Positions 11,119 to 23,475 of a stretch of DNA of 64,000 bases are shown in pieces. The notes below the pieces were generated by a model. It was given only the letters and a program-made list of their open reading frames with translations. It was not told the DNA's origin and did no database searches. Position numbers and translations under genes: made by a program. Positions within the stretch are counted from its first letter, which is position 1. The number at the start of each line of letters is the position of its first letter. The DNA is from Phoronis australis (Eukaryota > Phoronida > Phoronidae), in the NCBI GenBank assembly GCA_002633005.1, contig NMRA01000064.1, positions 797,997 through 861,996 on the forward strand, in the 5' to 3' direction.

Positions 11119-11959
11119 GCTAAATACTTGTTCATTGAACTCAATAAAAGTAAAATAATACTTGTTATGAAGAATAAGGATAAAAAACACCCCCTCAACA
11201 GGCTTCCTGTACATTTCAAGTAATTCAAGTTGAGAAAAACATTATATGCATCCCAAAATATGACTCAAGCTATGCAAGGTGACCTGACAGCTTAGGAATT
11301 CACTAGTGTCACAATTTTATAAATTGTTCTTTTTTCATGGTTGAATGTGAGGTCTGTCATTTGGTAACTATAAAAGTGTGGATCTCAAAAATGATAACAA
11401 AATTCACTTATTTGCAACTTTTTAGTGGTTTTCTTGCTCCCAGAATTTGTTTTGGTTATATGTTCAGGCATACTTCCCCCATGTACTTGTTTAACAATAT
11501 TGAAGTAAACAAGTCAGTTACACAGTGGTCATTCACATACCAAGGGTCATGATCCATATGGCTGTAACTGTGTATTGCATGCTTCAACATCATAGTTCCT
11601 GGAATTCCATGTACAGTAGTCTGTACCCTGCATGTCTTTGTTTATTTTATTTGACCTGCATCCACTTCAAACATGCACTGAGACTGTTTCTTACATGACA
11701 GTGGAGACATAACGAGGAGAAATAGATCGGAGACTTCAGTCACAAGACAGCACCAAAATACCCCCAAAATATTGAAATTACTGCTATGTACTACCAGTAC
11801 CCAATGCTCTTCAATTAACTATTAGTAACATATACACATGCAATCACTAATTGGTTATTCATTTTATGTTATGTCAGCGCCTGTTTCATTAGATTTTGGC
11901 ACCCAGGATACTTTATACCTTCTTGGTATTAAACGGATTAAAGACAAGAAAGAGTTTCA

Positions 11960-12245
11960 AATATGCCAGAAATGGGCGCGCCCAGCTTAAAATATGGTGG
12001 GCTCTAATTTTTGGTGTGCGGACCTTTTACTGAAAAAAATCAACGAAGACTAAGAAAATAACGTGGCCAATAGGTTCATACCTACGGACGGTGCATCCGC
12101 GCCGAATTCCTGTGGGATTTGTGGATTTTTGTCTCGTTTACTCGGATTTTTGTTTCGCTGAGGCGGACCTGTTTGCCCAATTTGTCAAACTGGGGAGCTC
12201 GTTTGAGCCCCCCGAGCCAACTCCCCCCCTGGGTGCATTCATGCC
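11960..12245 (+). repeat. Interspersed repeat sharing a 'ggaccttttgct' core with two other loci
   Basis: The segment gggctctaatttttgg, gcggacctttta and the following A-rich stretch resembles 27530-27720 (gggctcgaatttttga, tgtggaccttttgct) and the reverse strand of 59747-60073. All three are G/C-run-bounded, noncoding copies of one family. Confidence 0.55.
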
Positions 12246-13970
12246 AAGCAGTGAACAATAATTTGCCTACATGAAAAAAAATTCTATCTGAGGCAGAATG
12301 CTGACGTCACACACAGAAGGGGATCAGACGTACTCGTTAAAATGTTGGTTCTATAATCGTAAAAAGTAACCCAAATTGAGGTACACGCGATGATAATAAG
12401 AAAACGTGGCAAAATCCGAGAGAATTTACCATCTCTCACTAAGTCTAGATCAAATATAAAATCATACTTGTGTTCGATCCTGGTGCGACTATTACAGCAA
12501 GTTAAAGTATATACCCTTACCATGGACTTAAATTAAAATGGCAATCCCGGGCAGTCTGCAAAACTTGAACTCTGATATTTTTAAAGAACTTTCTATCAAT
12601 GAAAAAATATAAAACAGTTTTGTTGTGGTAAAAAGCTCATTTAGTCCGTAAAATTTAAACGAACTAAACAGAAAGGAAAGATCAAAATTTAAAAAAAAAC
12701 AACGCTTTACCAATGTTTGCATATATCTGAGATTAAAAAAAACTGTTTAATAAGCTTTAAAATCTTACTGTTGAAGAAAAAGAATACCCTACTCTATATG
12801 AAACGTGAATCACTCAGATTATCCACTCATAAAAATAAGCCCCTTAAGACAGAGCCAGAATATTCTCATTAACATCTAACTTGCGCAGTACAACCGTGTA
12901 ATGTTGTTATAACTTTTAATTTGTTTGAGTTTGTTTTGGTCCGTTGATCTTAATGTCATCACTCTAAAATCCCTCGGCCATATGTTGCTGCCAGGGATAA
13001 CGTTTTTTCAAATTAGCGTTGTTGTTACTAAGTTGTTTCTTTATTGAATGCTGTCATGAAATCCATGTTCATTTTCAAATTACTTTTAAGGTAGCACATA
13101 GCATAGTACTATTTAGCTAACAGATTTCAGACCGTAATTGTCTTTGTTAACTTGTTTTATTTTATAGGAGCAAGTCCCTTCCAGTATTCACACCATGTTT
13201 TGTTTATATCTGTAGTAAACAGTGACCTTCGGTTCATTCATAAAGCATTGCAAGAGACAAGATGATCACATGTGGCAGAAAAAGTGGTAGCTGCTTTCTG
13301 TATGACTTCGCAGGAGTGATATCGGTTAAAATTCAACAGAATGAAAAAATAATGAGCGTTACCTAAACAGGAACATTGGAGCTTACAATCACCAGCTGTG
13401 GGGACCCAAATCAGACTTAAAGTAAAATACGCAGAATTTGACTGCTCGAAGGCAAACACATTTCCTTTATATGTGAGATACTATGGACATTTTGTTTTAT
13501 AATATCGTTGTCAACTTCGTGTGGTTGAAAATATTCCTATACAGGTAACTGCTAAAAATTTCAGTGAATGAATGTGTTTGTGTAGTAAACCAAGTGAAAA
13601 ATTATAATTCCGATATTCATGTGGCCTGCTGAACATCCATTGATTGTCCTAAAACTGATATCTGTGTATACACCAGTTTATAAGTGTTTGAGTATGTGGT
13701 TCCTACTCTAAATCACCTTGTTATGTTCGTTTCTGCACCACTATACTTCTGTCATCAGTGAATGAATGATTATTGTTCTTCTGGATCTATGTTGTTTTAA
13801 TTATTCTCAGCAGGTCTGCTGGATGTTAAAGTTTAACAATGTGTTCAGTTCAAGCAACTTTGATTCTGTTGTCTCTCATTAGATGTTTGTCAGTTTTTCT
13901 TGAATAAACAGGTTGTGATGAAGAAAAATATTTGTTTTTATTATTTTACATAAGCTTAGTTGGTACTGAG

Positions 13971-14177
13971 CAGTGGCGGATCTACGTTTTTAGTAAGGGG
14001 GGCGGCAGGGTAGGATTTGCGCAAAGTTGAGGCGCCCCCACCCGTGTAAGATTTTTTTGTTTTTTAATATCTGATTTCGTTTTCCTGGCAACTTGTTTTT
14101 TTATTTTTTTTATTTTTAATCGTGTCCCTGGGGGAGGGTTGAATCCCATGAACCCCCTCCCCGTAGATCCGCCTCTG
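13971..14177. mobile_element. hAT-like MITE (CAGTGGCGGATC ends)
   Basis: The element begins cagtggcggatctacg and ends cgtagatccgcctctg, a terminal inverted repeat of about 16 bp with CAGNG tips as in hAT transposons. The interior is G/T-rich and noncoding. A clear 8-bp target duplication was not seen, so assignment rests on the TIR. Confidence 0.65.
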
Positions 14178-14976
14178 CAGTAGAACTACAAGTGGTACTT
14201 GAATTCATTGTTATCTCTTGGACCTTACTGGGTTCTGGTTTTATCTGTAGGTTTTGAAGTTTCTTCGTTTACGTAGGACAATGCTTTGATTAACATCTGC
14301 ATAAAAATACTGAGATTCTAAGTGTATTGTTAAAATAGGTATTTCGGGTCTTCAGTTGTCTCACTGGTTCAGCTATATAATTTCTAGCTGCTGTTCACGT
14401 TACCACAGAAAGCTTGCCTGCTATAAACTGTGTGTCAGTTTTAGCCATATCCCTCAAATTGTTTATTCAATGCAACTCTTGGAAAGTAGTTCTATCCAGT
14501 CAGTTGTGGTTTTCAGTATGGGTCTGATGTGTGTGTCAACAATTAGCCTGGTGTTTATTGTAGTTAGATATTGTTTATGATAAGGGCCTGAAAATTCTGA
14601 GACCAGGCGAACTTTCGTAATGTATCAAGCATTTTAATTAAATGGGTTCATCTAAACTTGAACTAACCTGCAGCCAAATCCATGCATTGATGATCACCAT
14701 TCACTCGCTTTGCTTTTTAAAAACAAAACTGATTTCTTATCGTGCCACCTCGCGAAAATTTATTTGTTTACTCTTGGTAGATATCCAGAGCAGAGGTTAA
14801 GCCGATGAATCCTCAACGGTTTTAAGACATAGTGGTCGCAGTGAGGGCCACAGACAGGAGGCCACTTGGTCAAATCAGTTAAAAAGACAGAAATATACTG
14901 CCGAGCTAGTAGTTTCGAATCTGCGCTACTATTAAATTCTGTAAAACTATTTTTCTCACCGAGAGGGTCATTTCAA

Positions 14977-15008
14977 ACCATCGCCATAGACCGATCGGCC
15001 ACACTACC
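14977..15008 (-). pseudogene. tRNA-Leu 5' half fragment
   Basis: On the minus strand GGTAGTGTGGCCGATCGG and TCTATGGCGATGG match the first ~30 nt of the two intact tRNA-Leu genes with a few changes. The remainder of the tRNA is missing or too decayed to see. Confidence 0.65.
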
Positions 15009-16239
15009 TCATCGCGTATCAACACTTGTTTTCGGAAAAATGAGATCTAAGGCCACAGCTCAGACCTTTGTAGCTCTACCAAAATGAAGAAAATGGGATG
15101 GGTCAGGTTTGACGGCAGTTTTGTGAACTAAATAGGAAACGATTGCCACCAATGGTATTCAGTAATTCAATGAAGTTGTTTTGAGTGAATCGAGTTCAGA
15201 AATTTGGCCTCTGCTCCTGTTTACTCGGATGCGAAAGTGACGCCATTTTGAGAGCAAATCCTTGTTCAGTGTTAAATTCTTGGTGCGTATCCAGGTACCC
15301 TTCAGACAAGAAGAAATTGTCCAAAATCTGGTTGGTAGTGACATATTTTAATGTGAATTTCTGCAAACTAGAGTGAAGGAGCATTCGAATTATGAATTTG
15401 TTATGTTAGATACAAAGGGTCCAAAATCGTACTTTTTGGTTACTTTTTGGTATCTCAATTTTTCTGGTGGACATAGCAAAGTAATAAGACACCTGGGCCT
15501 TGCTGAATTCCTTCATTTTGAGAAACCTCATAGATTTTACTTTTTGTCATTTCATGCCTTTTTTAGGTGTCTAATACAAATGTGTAAACAATGGCTTTTA
15601 TTGACCCAGGCCAATGATAACGTCAAAATCAGCCACTCGAACTGTGGTCTTAACATCTGTTGCATCCGTGACAGTGTCGTCATTATCAACATTTCAAAAT
15701 TTCCATCTGACTAGGTGTTATTTATCATAATGACTGTACAAAGTTTTGATATCTGATAATAATGTTACCTCGAAAAATGACACGCAGTGATGTAGGCCGT
15801 GGCAAGGACTTCTAAAGTATGCCCTTACTTACCGTTGCGGCGGCCCATACATCCCTTTGGCAATGAAAACGTCTTCATCGTAAATAGGCATTCACACAAA
15901 TAATCCGACAAATTCCTTCTCACGTATATGTTTTATAATGTGCCTGCACTTATTTGCGCAAGGCATTGAAACATCAAAAACGGCTTTTTAAAGAAATTAG
16001 CTATGCGACATCAGGGAAGAGTTTCGTAGTCTCAAGAATCTCGTTAAGGAAGCTGTGATCACGTTCTCCGTCTTACTGTCTTGGAAAAATACTGTTCGAG
16101 AGATGAAACCAACAACGTAAGCGGATATATTTGTAGATTACCATTTACTGTGACCAGCGAGACGAATAAACTGTTGATTCGAAAATACATAATATCTGTC
16201 GTCCTAAATTTTCCTTATCAGATGTATGACTATGGGGAA

Positions 16240-16416
16240 TTGACCTATTGTCAGGATTTTGAGTGGCGGCTTAACTGACCAATTAGAACGCAGCATTATT
16301 GACACACCTTCCTTTCTAGGCCGCCATTTTACTCGACAAACATCGCTTTGCCGGGTAAAATGTTATTGTTTGTTACTCGACATAACGCAAGGAGGCGGAG
16401 CTTGCGATAGGTGAAT
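16240..16416. mobile_element. MITE with gacctattg/cgataggt ends, copy 1
   Basis: The left end ttgacctattgtcagg is mirrored by the right end cttgcgataggtgaa. The interior (attttgagtgg, ctgacca, ttgccgggt, cgacataacgcaagg) matches the copy at 36921-37066. It is noncoding. Confidence 0.65.
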
Positions 16417-16476
16417 TATGCTTGGGCGTCACACAATGTAATCAGCACAGACGATGTACTTAATTTAACAAAAGCT

Positions 16477-16558
16477 TGGCAGCGGTGGGATTCGAACCCA
16501 CGCCTCCGAAGAGACTGGTGCCTTAAACCAGCGCCTTAGCCCGCTCGGCCACGCTACC
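16477..16558 (-). tRNA. tRNA-Leu (anticodon AAG)
   Basis: It is nearly identical in body to the tRNA-Leu at 9436-9517 and of the same 82-nt length. The anticodon loop between CTGGT and ACCAG is TTAAGGC, giving anticodon AAG (CUU/CUC codons after A-to-I editing). The variable arm differs slightly (CTCTTCGGAG). The acceptor stem and B box are intact, and a TTTT stop follows on the minus strand. Confidence 0.95.
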
Positions 16559-16860
16559 TTCATGTAGATCCCTGTTTTCAGGAAACAAAAAGATACTCCT
16601 GGTTACTCCAGGCCCATACAACACGTGTATTGTAACAGGGGAAAGTTTTCTCAATTTCGAGGGGTGAATTTGTTGTTATTCAACTAAGAAAAGCAAAAGC
16701 TCTCAAAGTTGCTTACAGAAAAGTCATTTACTTCTGTACTCTCTTCTTGCTTGTTTAAAAAAGTTCTGTACAGTAGAAAAGTAAGATTCAATTAATATCG
16801 GCACAGAAACAGTTTTTGGATCTTCCAAGGTATTTTAAGCTTTCTTAGGTTTTGTGACAG

Positions 16861-17745
16861 GCGAGCTGGAGAAAATCCAGTCTTGGTTAAACCTAAATGG
16901 ACTGGTTTTAAAGGCATTAAAACAAAATTCATGATTTTTCACAACCTCCCAAAATGCTTTGATGATTTTCATTTAAAGTTTAATAATTTGGAAATTGAAA
17001 GAGTTAGCTCATTCAAATTACTTGGTGTTACCATCAACGACAACCAGTTATGGAATCCACACATAAACATTGTGTTGCGAAATATAAGCAGATTCTGTGG
17101 TGTTCTTAACAACATCAAACATTTCTTGACCTTTAAAACTTTGAAAACTTCATATAATTGTCTTGTCCTTCCTCATTTTAATTATGTCATTTTGCTATGG
17201 GAGTGTGAACATCATAGAATATTCAAATTACAGAAAAAAGTTATTCGTATTATTACATCTAGTTTGTTTTAATGCCCATGGACTACATAGATACTCAAAA
17301 TAAAGGACTTGTATGTTGTTGCTATTGTCAAATTCTTCTACAAATATGTTCATAATTCCCTACCTTCATTTTTAACACGTTCAAGTCAATTACCCGTGGG
17401 TCTTTTCATGAACATTACACTAGGTAACGATATCTTAATTCTACACACTCCTCGTTGTACTAAATCATTTGCAGAAGATCCAGTTCGCAATGTCTTACCT
17501 CACATAATTAATTACCTTCCGGTAAGTGTTTCTAAAAATTTACCCATTCGATATCTTCTGTTATAAACCATTTTAAAAACTTGAGTGCACTATACAACTG
17601 TTTTGTGTGTAACTATTTTCGAAAAGCTGTCCTAGCCTTTTTACATGTACTTTTAAATTTTATTATCAGCATAAGCTTTAATATATACTACCGGGTAGCT
17701 GTATTTTTTGTCTTAACGTGAATAAAGTGCATTGCTACTACTACT
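16861..17745 (+). mobile_element. Decayed non-LTR (LINE, CR1/L2-like) reverse transcriptase 3' end
   Basis: The translation shows the C-terminal part of a LINE reverse transcriptase: SWLNLNGLVLK in one frame, then in the next GIKTKFMIFHNL, ERVSSFKLLGVTIND, and LQKKVIRIIT. Near 17310 it continues in a shifted frame with VKFFYKYVHNSLPSFL. At least one frameshift and an internal stop (17270-17272) make it a pseudogene. It is truncated at the 5' side and ends near a (CTA)n-like microsatellite after gtgaataaagtgc, as CR1/L2 elements often end in short repeats. The clade call is by eye. Confidence 0.8.
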
Positions 17746-18687
17746 GCAACTACTGTTACTGCTACTGCCACTATAAAGGTGCAATCGTAGCCAAAAGAAA
17801 AACTACATGAATCAAAAATTCTTATTTAAGAAGACGTACGTCGATACAATAGCAGCGAGGGGAGCAATTGCCCTCGGAACAAACGTAGGAAGGCGCCGAC
17901 GTGCTGTCCGGAGACCTCAGCAGTGGACAAAGAGCGACGGAAGGTTGTCTTTAATGAGGGGGCGAAGAAAATGTGAGTGCATCCCCTGTCGATATCAGTT
18001 GCTGTCTTCCCCCCGCGCGGCCACGTACCAGTATCGTCCTCTGTGATTCTAATTTCCCACCCACCGGTCATCACGAAGTTTCGACCTCACTAAGGCTTCA
18101 TTAACTAACTTCAAAGTAGGCAGATCTGTCGCTCGTCGTTTGTCTTTTGAATGAAGTCTTAGAGGGAGCGCATATTTTTGTGGTTGCTTTAGAGAGCGCA
18201 GCTCCCCTACTGATCTTTCAATTCAACTTTAATTCAATGTGGTTTATATTGTTTTCAATTAAGGAAATTTGGGCAAGGATTTTGGCCGTCAGACATTTGC
18301 ATCCCCCGAACTGCCAAATGGAATCTGGGAGAATTTTAGGGGGTATATCCCCCTGCCCCCCCCCCCCTTACATGTGTATAAGTATAAGTGTAGGTGTCAT
18401 TAGTCATGTGAGCTCAGATTTGCTTTGGAAAAGGATTTCACATGACGCGCATTAGACATATTTGCAACACCAGTTTACTGGCTCCTTTTGGAATGACGTC
18501 TTTCTGGCAAATTGCGAGAGACCCTTTAGTAAATTGAAACTGATTAACACTTGCCGTGATCCAGCTATGATTTCGTATCGCCCTTAAAGTTTTGTTATTC
18601 TAAGAAGCGGTTGACTGTCTGCTTTGACGACGTCATTGACTTGTTAATAGAAAAACACGAGTCAAAAGATACTTTGACTAAGAAACT
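17746..18687. other. Intergenic DNA without recognised gene
   Basis: It contains a GC-richer stretch near 17880-18060, open in both directions but with no recognisable domain, and a C-run near 18350-18367. No gene can be supported. Confidence 0.45.
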
Positions 18688-18745
18688 GACAGCGGCGGGA
18701 TTCGATCTTACGTCTGCAGAGAAACTGGTGACTAATGCCAGCTAG
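18688..18745 (-). pseudogene. Degenerate tRNA-Leu 3' part
   Basis: The plus-strand text gacagcggcgggattcgatc followed by agaaactggtg and aatgccag corresponds to the 3' end, B box, variable arm and anticodon stem of the tRNA-Leu genes here, with substitutions in the B box and anticodon region. The 5' half is lost. Confidence 0.65.
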
Positions 18746-18868
18746 TTGCTTTTCCAGAAAATAATATCCATACTGCAAATTATGACTATAAGCAATGAGC
18801 TATATATATCTCACTGTGTGGTATTGGTTGTTTTAACAACATTAAAATGTTATCGTGCTTATTAGAAT

Positions 18869-18915
18869 AATTATTATTATTATTGCTATTCCACTATTAT
18901 TATTGTTGTTGTTGT
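18869..18915 (+). repeat. (TTA/TTG)n microsatellite
   Basis: Runs of tta and ttg triplets, slightly interrupted. Confidence 0.8.
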
Positions 18916-19015
18916 TCATATTAGTATCATAACTGTTGTTATTTTATTGTTATTACTAATGCTACAAATTTTGCTATTATCAGTAATGTTAGTATAATTA
19001 CAATTTTTCTCATCA

Positions 19016-19390
19016 GTGTCGTCCCCAAGCATCAAGATGGCGCTTATTGGTTTAAGCATCTGATGCACGGAAGCCAATCATTCGTATGTCAGATAAGATA
19101 AGAGTAGAGAATACTTTGTTCGGCGAACGATAGGTGTCGCTATAAAACTTCCTTCCGCTACTCGCTTCAACCCACGATTGTGCTGTCGAACTCTTTTAAT
19201 TGGTAAATATGACTATTTTAAGCCGTATTTCGCATAGTAAAACTCTATCATATCGTTAGGCTAAGTCCTTTGTTATAATTACAAATCCTTTAAGGTCTAA
19301 TAAAGACGATCTTTGAAATAACTGTATGTTTATTTAGATAGCTATACGTACTAGAGGGATGCCGACCAACGAGGACGTTGTCAGTGCTCT
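19016..19390 (+). promoter_or_regulatory. LTR-like or promoter-like unit with TATA box and downstream AATAAA
   Basis: A GATA-rich stretch (agataagataag) leads to TATAAAA at 19141 and, about 150 bp further, taataaag near 19300. This is the layout of a solo LTR (U3, TATA, R, polyA). The edges show inverted cgtcc (19019-19025) and ggacg (about 19370) flanked by tcagt on both sides. TG..CA boundaries are not clean. The alternative is a cellular promoter with first exon, since aattg|gtaaat at 19198 could be a donor. Confidence 0.3.
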
Positions 19391-22300
19391 TAGGCCAAAA
19401 ATAATCTTCAAAGATAGCGCCTTAATTCACAAAACAACGCCCCCGTTCCTAGCAGATTAGCACCTTAAACGAGCGCTTTAAAGATCTTCCCGGGACGCCA
19501 ACAAACTTACTCGGGATGGTCAGAATTGCTGTTGACCTCACTCAGGAAATCCAAATCGACGCGCTTCAACGTTCCATTCAGACCCCACACACAGCATGAG
19601 CAGAAAGTAGACTCAAATCTGTTTATAGTCCTAAAGTCTGTTTCATGGACAAGTTGCGTTATGGCAAATCATGGTAATCAATCGAGTGTGTCTACGTTTG
19701 GTTTATGACACGATCAGATTGTTTCCTCTGATTTTGTGATATCTGAGGTTGGCGTGTTACATGTTTTGCTGAACTGACATCGCGTGCTCGCTATAGATTA
19801 CACATAAGTTACAGGAAGTCAACAGACGAAAGCCAGACAATAAAGCACGCGCCTGCAGTGTATCCAATCGTCTGCGTCCTTCGTTCTTGGAAGGTGGAAT
19901 TCAGTTAGAGTTTCAATGTTGTATTTCTGCGGGGGGAATGGAAAGGTATGCGTAATTGTTTGGGAACGGCGAACGGCACAACGTTTTTTTTGGTCGGTGA
20001 CTTACGACGTCAGTTTGGCGACCTCAGATTTCGTTTGGTTACCTGGGATTTTCGCGTCGAGCACAACAAGTAAATGCCCATTTCAGCCCAAAGCCGTAAG
20101 ATAGCGCCGTCTGTTGCCTGTCTGCTACAATACGCACAGATGTGTCGTTTGCAGGTTTTTGATCAGACGGTTACTACAGTCGCTTACAATCCAGCTGAAA
20201 GCCTCGTATTTGAAGTGCAACTCACTTTGTGGATATTTCACGGTGTCACAGCACTTGACTGAGAATTCTGTAACCAAGGAAAATCGTTCTCTGTCGACTG
20301 CAGTTTTATTAGTACGGTATTTTCTCAGACTATGAGCTACGCCATAGCTTTGAAAACTTGGTAACAATTCATATACAGAACACTTCACGAATCTTCATTA
20401 TTATTCCATCATTTCATTCGCAATCGACAATTACAGTCACGCTCTTCATTTTTTTCTGTTGTCAAGTTCTCCCTGGTTTGTCCAGTGATAGTTCTTTCAT
20501 TAGCTGGCTAAAAACGAGAATCGAATTAGGCTCGTTATTCTCAGAAAATCGGTTTCATATAATCCACGCATTGACAACTCGTACAGTTCATTTATGCGTC
20601 ATTTTCGAAATCAAAATTTTAAGGTTGGACAACACCAATTAACTCAGAAACGTTATCTCGAGTCGCTGAGGCTTTCGATGTTCTTGTTGGTAATGGAAAT
20701 AGAATCCTATCACGGAAAGGAATACAAAGGAGACAGATATTTTGAGAACCAATAGGCCTAATTCTATTTTCGTTCTTTAACAGCTCAGTAAACATGGCGA
20801 AGTACATCTTCACAGCGGGTATTAGGTCATCTTTCATCACGAAAATCAAATTTTGATTTAGACCTCACTTACCAGTAAGAAGTTTGTCTCTTTTGCAAGT
20901 GATTTTATTGCTTTGGAAGAAGTGACAATGTCACGTGGTGAATAGACAGATTATACCAAACTCTACAATATGGCTCGTCAAGGTGGTCAAAATGACAGAA
21001 GATCGCAGCGAGTTATTGTAAAACACCAACAAGAAAACAATAACACCTAACTTGAGTTTGTTGTGACATAGTTTATTTGTGACAATGCCAGGCAAAAACA
21101 CCGGGTGAATAAATTTATATGTAAATTGCATAGTTTAACAATCCCTTAAATACTGCATGGAAGTGCAAACTTCACACAACAATGTTGTCTAGCAATAAGA
21201 CCACGCCATCTTGCGGTATAAAACGGTACATGATTATTGTACATGACTCAACCACAACAACAAAATGCGTAAAACTTAAAATATACGAAGCCACACTGAA
21301 CTTTCGTATGGTAAATATATCAACATGACTACTTCTCTCCTGTAGGGCCACCAGAGACATTGAAAACCTTTATCAGAAATACGGCTTTAAGCATTTTAAG
21401 GTAACCCTACATCTTTGCTACTAAGGGTCACGGTACCTTCAATTCACTATTAACCCAAGAGGATTACTTATCAAATCGTGGACGGTTACAGGAAAGTATA
21501 TGTACGTAGAAATAATGCAGGGCACTTGTTGCAACGTAACTGTGTTCTCAAAAATCGTGAACATTTTCGAGGAAATCGCTGCACCCTCAATAGTCGAAAA
21601 ATATCGAGCAGTGCTATTCATTTCTCTTGCTGTATTTACAAACAACTTAGCTTGTTTGATACTACCTATTCACGAGTTTTAGCCGGAAAATTCCGCAGTT
21701 ATAATCGTAACGACTTTCAAATTTTTCGATAATGCCGAAGACTTTGTAATATGAGCTTTGAAGGTGAAACGCTTTTCAGACATTTACTTGTTTCCGAAAC
21801 AGAACTTGGAAGTTTCACTCTAACCTTTTCACTTCAGTAGAAATAACCACGTGATGTGACAACCATGCAATGACATATTTGTTTCATTTGTGGATAATTA
21901 ATATTTAGGAGGTGTTAAGTTACAGTGAAGTTTTAGGAAACAGTTCTCGCTGAAACTTTCGCCGTCACGTGCGTGTAATGCTTGCAAGCATATTCTAAAT
22001 GCACCACATTGCGTAGCCATGCGTCGTTCTAGTACTGAACCCTACTTATCTTTTCGTCAAAACGACACACTTCGCCTTGTTAGGCGTACGTCTACCCGAC
22101 GTCGTTTGGCTAACCAGGTGAGAAAATATCAAAGGGCGAAGTTATTACACTCAATCTTACCAGGCCGATTTAATTACCGTCACATTTCTTTTCAGTGAAG
22201 ATGAATAACAGATCGTAAAACACATTTCAAACATATTTCAGGAGTAGATAACAACAAAATTTCAGGACTGTTCTTTAGTATCATTTGCGTCAGGCTACAT

Positions 22301-23167
22301 ATGGAATAAGCTTCATACCATTAAACACTCAACGTTGATACTGCTAAAACCCAGTACATTTAAGGAGCAAACAGGTCAGTATAATAGAGATTGAAATTTC
22401 CAAACACATACACGCACACATTTCCGCACACACCATAATTTTTACAAGAATAAGCATAGCAACTCGCTTATTACATACCGCTTGCCAAATTTGGAAGGTA
22501 ACCCAAGCCTCACAGCACGTCTCGTGTTACAAACTAACCCCTAGACAGAATTCGTATAGAAACAATGTGCAATTACCAAAACAGTGCACTTATATATCTA
22601 TATATGTATAACACATAGTATTGAATATATAATATGTGAAACAACAGCACAGAAAAACAAAGGACGACTCAATTTAAGTTTATGTAGGACCTTATCTACA
22701 AGTCACTGCATTTAGCCAAATGTCTAAGAATTGGAGTCTGTAAAGTATACATTTTCTGAAAGAAGAAAGTCTGCCCTTTTTGCAAATTTTGAATTTCTTC
22801 ATGAAAATCACAAAAGTCACATTTTTCAAAGCCCTCAATCATGCAAAAATGGGACACTTAAAACAATTTCTTACAAGCATTTAGGAGAACGTTGCACAGC
22901 GCATTATAGGTAAAAGTTTCGTATGAATCCGATCACCCAGATATGACGTTTCGAATTGAAGCAAATTTGAATATTTTTAAAGGGTTCTACACAATCTTAA
23001 CTCTAATGCGAAAAACATAAGACCTGTATTGCAAGCAGATTTTTCAACGCAGTAGACGAAACAACTTTTCGATACACATGTTTTAGGAAAACAAACATTC
23101 ACATCCATGTATTAGCACATCAAACATCAAATCACGAACGAATTAAATATTAGAATTGAAAACTAAA
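19391..23167. other. Intergenic DNA with no firmly supported gene
   Basis: The short open frames in this stretch show no recognisable domain. A small Arg-rich frame at 22019 is noted separately. The segment 20676-20716 (gatgttcttgttggtaatgg) recurs at 63135-63172. The lower part probably includes the 3' UTR of the minus-strand PDZ gene ending at 23168. Confidence 0.4.
22019..22198 (+). CDS. Small Arg-rich open frame, possible first exon
   Basis: ATG at 22019 opens a 59-codon frame rich in Arg and Ser (starts MRRSSTEPYLSFRQ, later RRTSTRRRLANQ). A good donor CAG|GTGAGA sits at 22117/22118, so it could be a first exon rather than a complete gene. I do not recognise the protein and see no downstream exon. 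Confidence 0.18.
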   Translation: MRRSSTEPYLSFRQNDTLRLVRRTSTRRRLANQVRKYQRAKLLHSILPGRFNYRHISFQ

Positions 23168-23475
23168 TTAGAAATCACTAGCAGGTAGATCAAACTGGGG
23201 TGTGGTAGCGTCAAAAGTGCCCCTCCTTTGAGGTGTTCTGAAATCTAGAGACCTGTAACTCGGGCAATCTTTGTCAACCTCGTCTTGGGGCGCCTGCTGT
23301 AGGCTCCTATTACGTGTCTGTTCGGGTGCTTTCGTGTAACTCGGGGCTACATCGGATGGTTTCGTATGAAGCCACGGTCGCGCCGTGGTGTTATGGTCTT
23401 GCGAAGCTTGCCTCATCACAGATGCTTTGTGTCCAGTGGCTTGGTGATTTTGAGTTGTAATCGGCGAAAAGTTGG
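23168..23475 (-). CDS. PDZ gene terminal exon
   Basis: The acceptor tcttttcag gives phase 1, matching the donor at 31970. It encodes ANFSPITTQ, ARPWLHTKP, SYRSLDFRTPQRRG and ends FDLPASDF with TAA at 23168-23170. The link to exon 4 across an ~8.5 kb intron rests on strand, phase and composition. It could also belong to another minus-strand gene. Confidence 0.65.

Larger units (their letters stand above)
9518..13970. other. Intergenic stretch with repeats only
   Basis: Apart from the two N-centred duplications and the repeat at 11960-12245, I see AT-rich DNA without a supportable gene. Open frames at 11337-11552, 12284-12722 and 13238-13459 lack recognisable content. Confidence 0.45.

Noticed and set aside
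15373-15714. 113-codon plus-strand frame
   Set aside because: Nothing in the composition or motifs suggests a protein, and no neighbouring exon fits.
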